DNA of 64,000 bases from Pyrinomonadaceae bacterium (GTDB lineage: Bacteria; Acidobacteriota; Blastocatellia; Pyrinomonadales; Pyrinomonadaceae). The translations under genes and the position numbers were made by a program. This document shows positions 1 through 8,813 of the stretch, piece after piece; within the stretch, counting starts at the first letter, position 1; each line of letters starts with the position of its first letter. Location: contig JAJQRF010000005.1 in the NCBI GenBank assembly GCA_021228405.1, forward strand, positions 186,001-250,000, read 5' to 3'. The notes beneath the pieces are model-generated. The model saw only the letters and a program-made list of their open reading frames with translations. It did no database searches and was not told the DNA's origin.

Positions 1-120
1 GGAACCGTTCTCAGATGGTCGATCTTCGATCTTCAGCAGGGCTTGATCGTCGTCGAAACGAAAATCGGCGGCAAATGGACGCGCGGCGAAATTCTGATGG
101 ACGATACGACTTGCAGATAA
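1..120 (+). CDS. 3' end of an unidentified gene (partial)
   Basis: Frame 1 is open from the first base to a TAA at 118-120 and gives 39 residues, ending in a polar stretch (WTRGEILMDDTTCR). The start lies outside the window. The composition looks coding, but the fragment is too short for me to assign a family. It converges on umuC, with a 106-bp gap in which I see no terminator and no repeat array. Confidence 0.55.
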   Translation, partial: GTVLRWSIFDLQQGLIVVETKIGGKWTRGEILMDDTTCR

Positions 121-226
121 ACCGCCGTAAAATCGAAATGGATGCGATAAGTTAATATGAGAGCGAAATTCCGAATAACTTTTTATACTTTTCAGAATCA
201 TTATCGGAAATATTTCCTGTGCTGTC

Positions 227-1492
227 TTAGCTGACTCTTAAAAGTTCGTTCCAGTTTGTCGTGTAGCTTTGGCTCTTGCGCGTCTGTTTCATCTTCCAAC
301 TGCCGTGCGGGTTGACGTTGGCGAATCTGACCGTGTCTTTGCCGAATTTTTTGTTTACTTCGTCGATCGCTTTCATTAACTTGTGCTGTTTTTCAAAATG
401 TGCGTCATCGAACATCCTTTTAGTCAGATTTTCAGCCGGAACCAAGCCGTTTAAAATAATTCCGGCTTTGCGGTATTCGTAGTAAGGTTTGTAGATTCTT
501 TCGAGTGTTTGGATCGCCCAGTCCTGAATTTCCCGGTTGCTGTCGGTCGCGTAATTTGCAGAATATGTCGCCGTGTTTGAATAAAACGAAGGGACGGGAC
601 GAAAACGGTCGGTCGCGATAAAAACATTGATGCTTTGCGCGGCAAGATTCTGTGAACGCATCTTTTCCGAGGCTCGCGTTAAGAAATACAAAATTGCTTC
701 TTTGATCTCGGAATATTCCGAAACGGTTTGTCCGAAACTTCTCGAACAGGTGACGCTGTGTTTCTTTGCCGATGACAGATCGAACGGCAGACACTTGATG
801 CCGCGCAATTCCAACGCGATTCGCGCGCCCGTGACGGTCAAAAGCCTTCGTGCAAAACGACTGTCCATTTCTCTGAATGCCCAGGCTGTCAGGATGTTGT
901 TCGCTTTCAGCTTCAACGCGGAACGATAACCGATTCCCCATAGATCATCGATCAGAGTGTCTTTGAGAATGGCTTCAATCTTCTCGGAACGATAGAGATT
1001 CAAAAAGCCTTTTTCACGAAACTCGACTTTTTTGGCGCGTTTGTTAGCAACTTTCGCCAAAACCTTCGTTTCGGCAATCCCGATGGAAACGGGAATGCCC
1101 GTCCATTTATACATTTTTTCGCGGATGCTTTCCGCGAGATGGTCGAGCGATTTCTTGCGCGGTTCGAGATTCATAAAGGCTTCATCGATCGAATAAATTT
1201 CAACTTCGGGCGTGAAATTTTGCAGCAGATTCATTACTCTGCCCGACATATCGCCGTAAAGCGGATAATTCGATGAAAAGATTTCTGCTTCATTTTCATC
1301 GAGCAGAGCTTCGACCTTGAAGAGCGGCGCGCCCATCGTCACGCCGATCTGTTTCGCTTCCTCACTGCGGGAAATCACGCATCCGTCATTGTTCGAGAGA
1401 ATGACGACCGGCTTATTCTTGACCGACGCATCAAAAACACGCTCACAGGAAGCGTAAAAATTGTTGCAATCCAAAAGCGCGATGGCAGACAT
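227..1492 (-). CDS. umuC: DNA polymerase V catalytic subunit UmuC (Y-family)
   Basis: Error-prone translesion DNA polymerase that works with processed UmuD at blocked forks. The protein has 421 residues, close to the family's usual length of about 420. It begins with the Y-family core MSAIALLDCNNFYASCE, carrying the first catalytic Asp. Near residues 100-105 comes SIDEAF with the second acidic pair, then the thumb/HhH part (PVSIGIAETKVLAKVANKRAK). I chose the ATG at 1492 rather than the upstream ATG at 1507, because family members start right at this core and the five extra residues are encoded by a heptanucleotide repeat. The gene lies 62 bp downstream of umuD on the same strand, so the two form an operon. 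Regulation by SOS is expected from the family; no canonical enterobacterial LexA box was seen. Confidence 0.95.
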   Translation of the reverse strand: MSAIALLDCNNFYASCERVFDASVKNKPVVILSNNDGCVISRSEEAKQIGVTMGAPLFKVEALLDENEAEIFSSNYPLYGDMSGRVMNLLQNFTPEVEIYSIDEAFMNLEPRKKSLDHLAESIREKMYKWTGIPVSIGIAETKVLAKVANKRAKKVEFREKGFLNLYRSEKIEAILKDTLIDDLWGIGYRSALKLKANNILTAWAFREMDSRFARRLLTVTGARIALELRGIKCLPFDLSSAKKHSVTCSRSFGQTVSEYSEIKEAILYFLTRASEKMRSQNLAAQSINVFIATDRFRPVPSFYSNTATYSANYATDSNREIQDWAIQTLERIYKPYYEYRKAGIILNGLVPAENLTKRMFDDAHFEKQHKLMKAIDEVNKKFGKDTVRFANVNPHGSWKMKQTRKSQSYTTNWNELLRVS

Positions 1493-1494
1493 AA

Positions 1495-1522
1495 AGTTAA
1501 GATTCAAGATTCAAAGTTAAAA
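1495..1522. repeat. Heptanucleotide tract in the umuD-umuC gap
   Basis: Four consecutive 7-bp units read on + as agttaag, attcaag, attcaaa, gttaaaa. The tract ends two bases before the umuC start codon and occupies nearly half of the intercistronic gap. It belongs to the set of period-7 tracts described in the findings. Confidence 0.6.
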
Positions 1523-1554
1523 ATAAAACCATCCCCTAAAACATATTTCTGCTC

Positions 1555-2001
1555 TTAGTGTTTATTGATCGAACAAACGACCTTTCCCCAAATCTCGAAA
1601 TCCATATTTTCATCGATAACGATCGGTTTATAGTTTTCATTTTTCGGCACTAAAAGTACTCTGCCCGCGTCATCGATAAAAAGCTGTTTGACACACATTT
1701 CATCGCCGATTCGTGCCACGACAATATCGCCCGACTTTGTTTCGACCGCACGGTCAACGATCAAAACGGCTTCGGGCTGAATGCCGACATCGATCATCGA
1801 ATCGCCGGTTGCACGAACGAAAAATGTCGCAAACGGGTGACGGATCAACTCCTGATTCAGATCGATCGCCGTTTCGATATAATCGTCGGCAGGTGAGGGA
1901 AACCCGCAAGAAGCACGCCATAATGCCAGCGGGATCAAAACCGAATCGGGATTTTCCATCAAAAAGGCACGTCCGGCGATGAAACTTTTTATCTCATTCA
2001 T
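1555..2001 (-). CDS. umuD: UmuD-like S24 self-cleaving protease
   Basis: LexA/UmuD family (peptidase S24) protein of 148 residues; E. coli UmuD has 139. The Ala-Cys-Gly-type cleavage site is visible as SCGF with Cys32-Gly33. The nucleophile is Ser68 in ATGDSM, and the general base is Lys105 in EMCVKQL. The Ser-Lys separation of 37 residues equals that of E. coli UmuD (S60/K97). RecA-stimulated self-cleavage should yield UmuD', which activates UmuC. There is no N-terminal DNA-binding domain, so it is not LexA. It is the first gene of the umuDC pair. Confidence 0.94.
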   Translation of the reverse strand: MNEIKSFIAGRAFLMENPDSVLIPLALWRASCGFPSPADDYIETAIDLNQELIRHPFATFFVRATGDSMIDVGIQPEAVLIVDRAVETKSGDIVVARIGDEMCVKQLFIDDAGRVLLVPKNENYKPIVIDENMDFEIWGKVVCSINKH

Positions 2002-2041
2002 ATAAAGTAAGTTTATGAAATCAAATTAATCTTAAATAACA

Positions 2042-2051
2042 CAATATATTG
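2042..2051. promoter_or_regulatory. Palindrome upstream of umuD, possible operator
   Basis: A perfect 10-bp palindrome, CAATATATTG, lies 40 bp upstream of the umuD start. An SOS-type operator would be expected in this position, but it does not match CTGT-N8-ACAG, and AT-rich palindromes arise by chance. Weak call. Confidence 0.22.
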
Positions 2052-2277
2052 CAGATGAAACAAAGATAGCATATTTCAGCCAAACTTTTCCAGATTTTTG
2101 ATTAAAAATTCAAAAGAGCTAAGATTCTCAAAACCGAGCGAAAATTATGGAGATTTACAAAAGAAAAGCAATTTTTGGAGATTCCGGGTGAGGACGCGGA
2201 TTTTACGCGGAAAAAGCCATAAAATATGAAAAACGATTTCCAGAAAATAAGTCTGAAGGCATTTTAAAAATCTAACC
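2052..2277. other. Intergenic region without a recognisable gene
   Basis: The stretch between the umuD upstream region and the terminator is AT-rich and contains no ORF longer than about 15 codons with a start. It must carry the umuDC promoter in its right half, but I could not identify convincing -35/-10 boxes. Confidence 0.4.
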
Positions 2278-2333
2278 CGCCGAACGGGGTATTTAAGGAA
2301 GCGATTTTCTTAAATACCCCGTTCGGCGTTTTT
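2278..2333. terminator. Strong intrinsic terminator (20-bp perfect stem)
   Basis: The arms 2278-2297 and 2309-2328 are perfect 20-bp inverted complements around an 11-nt loop. TTTTT follows on the + side, and a weaker T-rich stretch follows on the minus side. It lies 82 bp past the stop of the minus-strand nuclease gene, so it most likely ends that transcript. Confidence 0.85.
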
Positions 2334-2414
2334 GGAAGGTGAATTTTCGCTCAAAACCGAACATTGTTTCCAATGTCTGCGACTCACCAATCGTATTTCC
2401 CGTTCTTAAAGATT

Positions 2415-4262
2415 CTAACGGTCGTCTTTCCTGATCTTCAGAATATTTCTGACCGACGGTCTGACGTTCGTAAAGAAGTTTAATCCCGTCAGGGCTTCGA
2501 CCTGTTTGACGGAAACGCGGTAGTTTGTCCACGGCGTTGAACGGATACCCTGTGTGTTCGGCATAATGACCGCGATCACTCGCGTCGTTTTCTGGACTCT
2601 GTCCGTATCGTTCGCACCTCGCGGTAACACCACAATGACTTTCCAGGTCTTTGCCGGCACCGTTACGCGTCCCGCATCGACCGTAACCGCCGCGCCGCTC
2701 GATCCGACTCCGCCTTGTCCTGCGCCGCCCGTGTAAATGTAAAGCTCGTTTCCGGCATTGACCAGATCGCGGCAGTAGTTTTCGAGCACCGCCCACGGTC
2801 CCTGATTATTATCGGGAGCCTGCGGCATCATATTCGTCATAAAAAATGTCGAATCGTTATCGGCGACCGAAGCAGTTCTGTCCGCCGACGGGATGTGGTG
2901 TCCGCGGTCGAATCCCGAACCTGAATAAGAGTTTGCCTGCACCTGATACCAACCTGCGGGAAGCGACGTATCGGGACGGAACGAATCCTGACGGTCGGTG
3001 GTGCCGAGCCACGTCGGATCGAGATGCCACGCCACCCAGTTCGGAATGCCGCGATCGCGGTGATAGCTCATCACATACTGCGGTTTGACGAGCAGATAAT
3101 TGGTCGGTTTCTGCGGATCGGGTGTCGCGTTCGACGGATTGCCAAGCGTTAAATGCACGCCCGGATCGATCACGCCTGTGACATTCAGATTGATCGTTGC
3201 CGAAGCCGTGCGCGACTGTGCGTCGGAGATCGCGGCAGGAAGTGCCCGCGATCCGGCAGTCTGTGTTCCCGGAACGGTTGCCGAATAAGAAAAGATGTTG
3301 TCACCGGCGGTTACGTCGCCGTTCGTGCCGTCGTCAAAGAACGTTTGCGCGTTCGACAGTCCGATCGACGAAAGATCGCCCGTCACGGTAATTCCGGTGC
3401 TTGCCGGATTGTTAGCGGGCGTAACCTGAACTGTCAGAAGAGTCGCACTTCCCGCCGCCACGGTTGACGGATTTGCCGCGCCGATCCCTGACAAATTGAC
3501 GTTGCCGCCGCCTGTGCCGGTGATATTGATGTCGTCGATGCCGACCCATTCGTCATTTCCGTTCGCATTCGTTGTCATTATGCGAAGCTGGACGAGCGGC
3601 TGATTTTCGCAAGCGGCAGGAAGCACGACCGAAACGGGCGTGACCTGCGTGGCACTGCCGCCGGTGGTCGCATCCGCTACAAATGCTGACGGAATGTTCG
3701 TATAATTTCCGGTATTGCCGACGCGGTATTGAAGCGCGACGGGTTGCACGGCATCGTCCGCCGAACCGTCAAGATCGCGCAGATTGTATGCGACATTGAC
3801 GGCGGTCGTGCCTGACGTATTCAGATTGATGACGATATGCGGAGCATCCGCCGTTCCCGAACCGTTCAAAGCAACCGACGGATTCGCCAGCGTGTCGAAT
3901 TCCGCAACGCCGCCCGACAGAAAGGTGTTCGGATCGGTTTGATTTGCCCAGACATTAACTGGTGTCGCCGAACCGTCAACCAGAATGGTTTGCGGGTCGG
4001 TGGCGGTCGCATTCGTCAGATTGTCGCCGCGATAGCCGATAATGCCCGGCACGCCCGACCAATCGTCGGCAACGCTAATCAGGTTGGTGTTTGCCCAGTT
4101 TTGCGAAAACGGCACGGTCTGCGCGTTAGTGTCGGCAAGCACGCTGCCGACAAAAATATGCCCTTGAAATAGCGAAAGAACAAGGGCGAAGAAAATGATT
4201 AATGCTGCGAAAGTACGAACGCAGAGATAGCCCTGCCGTACTTTCAGGTTTTGAAATTGCAT
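2415..4262 (-). CDS. Secreted DNA/RNA non-specific endonuclease (NUC1/EndoG type)
   Basis: Predicted to hydrolyse DNA and RNA outside the cytoplasm. The C-terminal ~220 residues form an Endonuclease_NS domain. Its catalytic motif is DRGHH near residues 452-456, followed by NMMPQAPDNNQGPWAVLEN, which carries the metal-binding Asn. The N-terminus has a basic head and a long hydrophobic segment ending in ADT, a signal peptide. The ~400 residues between are Gly/Thr/Asn-rich and of beta type, probably Ig-like or lectin-like; I did not assign a family. The ATG at 4262 is preferred over the upstream ATG at 4334 because it has an AGGAG six bases upstream and puts the signal peptide near the terminus. 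The product is 615 residues, much longer than single-domain EndoG/NucA enzymes. Confidence 0.88.
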   Translation of the reverse strand: MQFQNLKVRQGYLCVRTFAALIIFFALVLSLFQGHIFVGSVLADTNAQTVPFSQNWANTNLISVADDWSGVPGIIGYRGDNLTNATATDPQTILVDGSATPVNVWANQTDPNTFLSGGVAEFDTLANPSVALNGSGTADAPHIVINLNTSGTTAVNVAYNLRDLDGSADDAVQPVALQYRVGNTGNYTNIPSAFVADATTGGSATQVTPVSVVLPAACENQPLVQLRIMTTNANGNDEWVGIDDINITGTGGGNVNLSGIGAANPSTVAAGSATLLTVQVTPANNPASTGITVTGDLSSIGLSNAQTFFDDGTNGDVTAGDNIFSYSATVPGTQTAGSRALPAAISDAQSRTASATINLNVTGVIDPGVHLTLGNPSNATPDPQKPTNYLLVKPQYVMSYHRDRGIPNWVAWHLDPTWLGTTDRQDSFRPDTSLPAGWYQVQANSYSGSGFDRGHHIPSADRTASVADNDSTFFMTNMMPQAPDNNQGPWAVLENYCRDLVNAGNELYIYTGGAGQGGVGSSGAAVTVDAGRVTVPAKTWKVIVVLPRGANDTDRVQKTTRVIAVIMPNTQGIRSTPWTNYRVSVKQVEALTGLNFFTNVRPSVRNILKIRKDDR

Positions 4263-4582
4263 AGAAACTCCTGAAAATATGGTCAAATGAAATGACCGGA
4301 AACGGAAAAAACACGTCCGCCGGATTCCGTTCATTTTGTTGTAATGGCGATTTTCTTGTGAAACGGCGGGGTTCGGTTAAGAAACCGGTTCAAAAGAGAT
4401 GTTAGCGCATCGAAACAAAAATCTTGAGAAACGAGCGTCGAAAACGGTAATTCTAGCAAATTCGGGCGTAAAACGCGACCGTTTTCAACGAATTGGGCAG
4501 TTAAAATCAAAATTAAGTGCACGAATGAAGCTCAAAAACTCCGACCGCGCACTTATAATCATTTTTTCTTTTACAAACGCGT
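4263..4582. other. Nuclease upstream region with 9-bp inverted repeat
   Basis: I see no gene here. Arms 4440-4448 (gaaaacggt) and 4478-4486 (accgttttc) are perfect complements separated by 29 nt, and a TAGAAT hexamer on the minus strand lies between them. This would suit an operator around the nuclease promoter, but no matching -35 box was found at 16-18 bp. Confidence 0.3.
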
Positions 4583-4892
4583 TCATCGAATATATTTGAG
4601 CAGACTGTCTGAACCGACTCCATTATGAAATATGGCGAAATATTCGGCGGCGAAAGATCGGTTAAAACCGGCGTTCGCGGTGAAAGGGTTTGACGGTAAA
4701 AGCGGTATCCATTCCGCATTTGCCGGAAATTCTTCTTCACGCTCAAAATGTGCGACAAGTTTTTCAACTTCCAGAAGCAGTTTCTCCTCGGCTGTCGTCC
4801 TTTCCGCGATCGGGCGAAGACGTATCCGCGCCCGTCAGATCGAGTGCGTCCTGAAAAATATCTTCGTTTTTCGCCAATCTTTCAGGAATCAT
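4583..4892 (-). pseudogene. Small frameshifted gene of unknown function
   Basis: Two overlapping reading frames on the minus strand look like one protein split by a single-base frame change. Frame one starts at the ATG at 4892 (MIPERLAKNEDIFQDALDL...) and stops after about 42 codons. Frame two, offset by +1, has no ATG. It runs through LRPIAERTTAEEKLLLEVEK, an acidic helix, then FPANAEWIPLLPSNPF and ends ...SDSLLKYIR at 4583. Joined near 4822-4842 they would give about 100 residues with native-like codon use. The gene sits 73 bp downstream of the ABC permease on the same strand. It could be a recent pseudogene, a sequencing error or a programmed shift. I do not recognise the family. Confidence 0.45.
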
Positions 4893-4965
4893 AATTCGAG
4901 TGACGACGGTTCGGAAATAAAGGATGGAAACCGATTCTTTCAGGCTATTTTTCTATCTGTCGAGT

Positions 4966-6315
4966 TCAAACCTGCCTGATCCATTTCCAGACTTCGGGAA
5001 TCGTCGCACGTTTGCCATACATCAGCATTCCGACGCGGTAAACACGCGACGCAAGCCACACGAGAAACGTGATCGCCGCAACGTTTATCAGGATCGAAAG
5101 CGCGATTTCCCAGAACGGCGGCATCGATGACAAAATCCGTACGGGCATCGTGATCGGCGCGAAGAAAGGCGCGATCGAAACCCAGAACGAAAGCGACGAA
5201 TTCGGGTCGCGAATCACCGCAAAGCTGAAATAAAAGCCGATCAGCAGAACCATAATCGGCGGGAAAGAAAACTGCCCGCCTTCCTGCACGGTCGTGACCA
5301 TCGAACCGATCAGCGCAAAGATCGACGCGTAAATAAAGAAACCGAGCAGAAAATAGATAAAGAACAGGATTATCATCCAAACCGAGATGTTCGGAATCAC
5401 AATATCGACTCCCGCCGCGCTCATTTGCGCGATCCCGACTCCGACCAGAATCAGAGCCGAAATTATCCAGATCGCAAGCTGTGTCAAACCCGCCAGCCCG
5501 ACACCGACGAGCTTGCCGAACATCAATTCAAACGGTCGTGCCGATGAAAAAAGAATCTCGGCGATGCGCGTTTCCTTTTCCTCGACGACCGCGCCCAGAA
5601 TCGCCTGCCCGTAGATCGCGAGCGTGATGTAAATCATCATCCCGATAATGAACGAAGCAATAAAAACGCCGTCCGAATCCTTTTCGCCCGTTTCGTCGAT
5701 GTTTTTCGTATCGATCTTCACGTTCGCGCTCAATTCTTTGAGCTTCGATTCGCTGATATTCGCGTCCGACAAACGCTGTGAGCGAACGGCTTGATTAAGC
5801 GCGTCGCTCAAACCTTCGTTCGTCACGAAATCCCCGGCTTTGCGCGAACGGAAAAGAAACTGCGCGTCCGGCGAATCGTAGTTCGGCGGAATGACGAGAT
5901 AAGCGTCGAGCTTGCCGTCATTGATCTGCGCGTTCAATTCCTGCTGAATTTGTTCGAGCGGCTTTTCGCCCGCGTTGTAATCGATGAAAATAAAGCTCTC
6001 GCCGAATTGTTCGGCTTGCCGTTTCATCTTTTCGTCCTGCGTCGCGGTGATGTCCTTTAACGCTTCCTTCGCGGCTTTGTCGGCTTTTTCCTTCATCTTT
6101 TCGACGGAAAGATTTTCCTTCACGCGCGGCGCGACCTTTCCGCCCGGATCGATCAGCGCGATGCGCGTCGGTTCGCCTTTAAGCGAAAAGATTATCGCGG
6201 GAACGACCGCAAATGCACCCGCCAGCACGGGAAAAAGCAAAGTGCCGACCAAAAACGTCCATTTCAGAACGATCTTTTTGTATTCGTGTTTGACAATTGC
6301 CAGAAATTTTCTCAT
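4966..6315 (-). CDS. ABC-2 type exporter permease (NatB-like)
   Basis: Membrane subunit of an ABC-2 exporter, 449 residues. One N-terminal transmembrane helix (about residues 18-45) is followed by a ~200-residue extracytoplasmic segment and then five to six helices in the C-terminal half. This is the NatB/YhaP arrangement seen in sodium or antibiotic exporters. It begins 12 bp after the ATPase gene, with AGGAA before the ATG, so the two are co-translated. The substrate cannot be read from the sequence. Confidence 0.88.
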   Translation of the reverse strand: MRKFLAIVKHEYKKIVLKWTFLVGTLLFPVLAGAFAVVPAIIFSLKGEPTRIALIDPGGKVAPRVKENLSVEKMKEKADKAAKEALKDITATQDEKMKRQAEQFGESFIFIDYNAGEKPLEQIQQELNAQINDGKLDAYLVIPPNYDSPDAQFLFRSRKAGDFVTNEGLSDALNQAVRSQRLSDANISESKLKELSANVKIDTKNIDETGEKDSDGVFIASFIIGMMIYITLAIYGQAILGAVVEEKETRIAEILFSSARPFELMFGKLVGVGLAGLTQLAIWIISALILVGVGIAQMSAAGVDIVIPNISVWMIILFFIYFLLGFFIYASIFALIGSMVTTVQEGGQFSFPPIMVLLIGFYFSFAVIRDPNSSLSFWVSIAPFFAPITMPVRILSSMPPFWEIALSILINVAAITFLVWLASRVYRVGMLMYGKRATIPEVWKWIRQV

Positions 6316-6327
6316 TTCTTCCTTGCT

Positions 6328-7236
6328 TTATCCTCTTATTTTCTCGATAAAAATGTCGTTCAAACTCGGTTCGATCTCCTCGAACTTTGAAACGATTGCG
6401 CCTTCGGCGAGAAGCCGTTTCAGAAACGTCTGCGAATCGAGCATCTCGGTCAGTTTGACTTCGACCGAATCGGCATTTTCGTTAGTGATTTCAACCAGAT
6501 TCGTATCCCGCAAAACTCTTTCGCCGCCGCTCACACGTAGAGAGATGAGGTTTTTGCTGAAGCTCGCTTTAACTTCGCGAAGGGTTCCGCCGATAACTTT
6601 TTGCGATTTGTTGATTAAAATAATGTCGTCGCAAAGCCTTTCCGCCGTTTCCATCAGATGCGTCGAAAAGATGATCGTCTTGCGTTGGGCTTTGAGTTCG
6701 GCGACGACTTCGATGAGAAACTTGACGTTGACGGGATCGAGTCCCGAAAACGGTTCGTCTAAAATTAATAGATCGGGATCGTGCAGAACGGTCGCGATAA
6801 ACTGGATTTTCTGCGACATTCCTTTTGAAAGATCGGTCGTTTTCTTCTTTTTCCATTCGCCGAGTTGCATCCGGTCGAGCCAGAAATCGATTCTTTTTTC
6901 TGCGTCTTTATACGAAACGCCTTTGAGCGCGGCGAAATAGTGGAGCTGATCGGCGATCTTCATTTTTTTATAAAGCCCGCGTTCTTCGGGCAGATAGCCG
7001 ATGCGGTTTTGCAGTTCGGAAGAAACCTTTTCGCCGAAAAGTTCGATCCTGCCTTCGTCGGGAATCGTGATGCCGACGATCATTCGGATGGTCGTCGTTT
7101 TTCCCGCGCCGTTCGGTCCTAAAAATCCGAAAACTCTTCCCGCTTTTACGTCGAAACTCAGATTTTCGACCGCCGTAAAGCCGCCGAAACGTTTCGTCAC
7201 ATTTTCAACCTTTAAGGTCGCATTGTTTTCGCTCAT
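6328..7236 (-). CDS. ABC transporter ATPase (NatA-like)
   Basis: ATP-binding subunit of the exporter, 302 residues. Walker A is GPNGAGKTT at residues 40-48, the signature is LSKGMSQ at 136-142, Walker B is LLILDEP at 156-162, and the switch His is in STHLME around residue 193. The C-terminal ~70 residues form the extra domain typical of NatA/CcmA-type exporter ATPases. It is the first gene of a two-gene operon, with the small frameshifted gene following on the same strand. Confidence 0.93.
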   Translation of the reverse strand: MSENNATLKVENVTKRFGGFTAVENLSFDVKAGRVFGFLGPNGAGKTTTIRMIVGITIPDEGRIELFGEKVSSELQNRIGYLPEERGLYKKMKIADQLHYFAALKGVSYKDAEKRIDFWLDRMQLGEWKKKKTTDLSKGMSQKIQFIATVLHDPDLLILDEPFSGLDPVNVKFLIEVVAELKAQRKTIIFSTHLMETAERLCDDIILINKSQKVIGGTLREVKASFSKNLISLRVSGGERVLRDTNLVEITNENADSVEVKLTEMLDSQTFLKRLLAEGAIVSKFEEIEPSLNDIFIEKIRG

Positions 7237-7339
7237 AAATGTTTGAATCTTAAAGATAACACATAAAAAAACGCCTTGAAATTGCTCTTACGACGAAATT
7301 TATTGTAAAGTTGTGAAATTGTTCGAGTGAGAAAACGGG

Positions 7340-7696
7340 ATGAAAACAAAAAAAATAATTTACTGGGTCGTCACGGGAGTCTTTTGTCTGATGATGCTTG
7401 CCGCCGGAGCGATGGAAATCTTTGCCTTTAACGAATCCGCCGCGTTCGTCAGGAGTTTGGGTTATCCCGAACACATCGCCTACGTTTTGCCCGTCACGAA
7501 AATTTTGGGCGTGATCGCGATTCTTTCCAAGAAATCAAAAACCCTAAAGGAATGGGCTTACGCGGGATTCTTCTTCGATTTCGTTCTGGCGGCGTTGGCG
7601 CATTATTTCTCGGGCATTCCGAGTCCGATTCCCGCCGTCGTCGCAATCATTTTGTTGTTTGCTTCCTACTTTTTAGATCGCGAGATATATCGATAA
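7340..7696 (+). CDS. DoxX-like small membrane protein
   Basis: 118-residue protein with four hydrophobic segments (about 7-28, 42-60, 68-88 and 92-112), which matches the DoxX-like family in length and layout. The short loop EHIAYVLPVTKILGVIA resembles the family's second helix. The cellular role of this subgroup is unknown. It lies 11 bp upstream of corA and is probably co-transcribed with it. Confidence 0.75.
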   Translation: MKTKKIIYWVVTGVFCLMMLAAGAMEIFAFNESAAFVRSLGYPEHIAYVLPVTKILGVIAILSKKSKTLKEWAYAGFFFDFVLAALAHYFSGIPSPIPAVVAIILLFASYFLDREIYR

Positions 7697-7707
7697 ACGT
7701 CTGATTT

Positions 7708-8745
7708 ATGGAAATTATCGTTTACCGCAAAGGCTCGAAAGCCATCGAAGAAGGATTTACACGCGGTGATCTGCCGGGACTTCTGGCAGAAAAGGAAAAT
7801 CTGGTCTGGGTCGATTTTCTCGGTGAAACCGAGGAACAGATGCTCCAGGCGAAGGATGTTTTGCTGAACGTTTTCAAATTTCATCATCTGACGGTCGAAG
7901 ATTGCCTGGAAACGCGTAATCAGCCGAAGGTCGAAGCCTTTTCCGATTATCTTTACTTTATCGTTCACGGCGTGAAGAACGAAACGAACTCGGCAAACTT
8001 CGTCACCAAAGAGCTTGACGCGTATCTCGGCGAAAACTACATCGTGACCTTTCACACCGAACGCTTTCGCAGTATCAAAAAGGTCAAACAGCAAGTCCGC
8101 TCAACGCCTTTTGCCTGTCAGCGCGGCGCGGCTTACCTGCTTCACCAGATTCTCGATCTGCTCGTCGATCTGTATATGCCCGTTGTTGACGATTTCGACG
8201 ACGCGATCAACGATCTCGAAGACCGCGTTTTCAAAATGAAGAAGGGCAATAACACGATTCTCGAAGAAATTATGGATTTGCGGCGCAGTGTCGCGCGTTT
8301 GAAACGCATATCGGCGCGCCAGCTGGACGTTTTATACCGCATCTCGCACGGCGAGTTTCCGCAGATTCCCGAAAACGTCCTGCCGTTTTTCCGCGACGTT
8401 CACGATCATCTTCTGCGCATCTCCGACCTTTCCGAAAACTACCGCGATCTGGTCGCAGGGCTTTTCGACATTCATTTTTCGGTCGTCGCCAACCGCACCA
8501 ACGACGTGATGAAGGTGATGACGATCTTTTCGTCGATAATGCTTCCGCTCTCGCTCATCGCCGGCATCTACGGGATGAACACGAAACTCTTCAACGACGA
8601 ACAAAACCCGCATAACTTCTGGTATATCATCGGCTCGATGCTGGTAGTTTCACTGCTCCTGACCATTTATTTCTGGCGCAAGGGCTGGATATTTGAACGA
8701 ATCGAAAAACCGAGCCAGATATTTCTTCCCGATAAAGACGAATAG
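7708..8745 (+). CDS. corA: CorA-family divalent cation channel
   Basis: Mg2+/Co2+ (possibly Ni2+ or Zn2+) channel of the inner membrane. The protein has 345 residues. A long acidic cytoplasmic N-terminal domain is followed by two C-terminal transmembrane helices, with the family-defining GMN at residues 289-291 (GIYGMN) at the end of TM1 and an aromatic, positively charged tail after TM2. Its 3' end faces the 21-bp repeat array A and the convergent pgpA. Confidence 0.93.
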   Translation: MEIIVYRKGSKAIEEGFTRGDLPGLLAEKENLVWVDFLGETEEQMLQAKDVLLNVFKFHHLTVEDCLETRNQPKVEAFSDYLYFIVHGVKNETNSANFVTKELDAYLGENYIVTFHTERFRSIKKVKQQVRSTPFACQRGAAYLLHQILDLLVDLYMPVVDDFDDAINDLEDRVFKMKKGNNTILEEIMDLRRSVARLKRISARQLDVLYRISHGEFPQIPENVLPFFRDVHDHLLRISDLSENYRDLVAGLFDIHFSVVANRTNDVMKVMTIFSSIMLPLSLIAGIYGMNTKLFNDEQNPHNFWYIIGSMLVVSLLLTIYFWRKGWIFERIEKPSQIFLPDKDE

Positions 8746-8813
8746 GTTCTCGGACAAATTTTATTGAAGTTTTAAGAGAATTTGTCGAATGACGGAGAAG
8801 TTTCGTTTCTTAT

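Noticed and set aside
2042-2051. LexA box of umuDC
   Set aside because: A palindrome is present, but it does not match any LexA consensus I can defend; kept only as a weak candidate site.
4632-4979. 115-residue + strand ORF
   Set aside because: It is antisense to the frameshifted minus-strand gene and has Ser/Arg-rich antisense composition.
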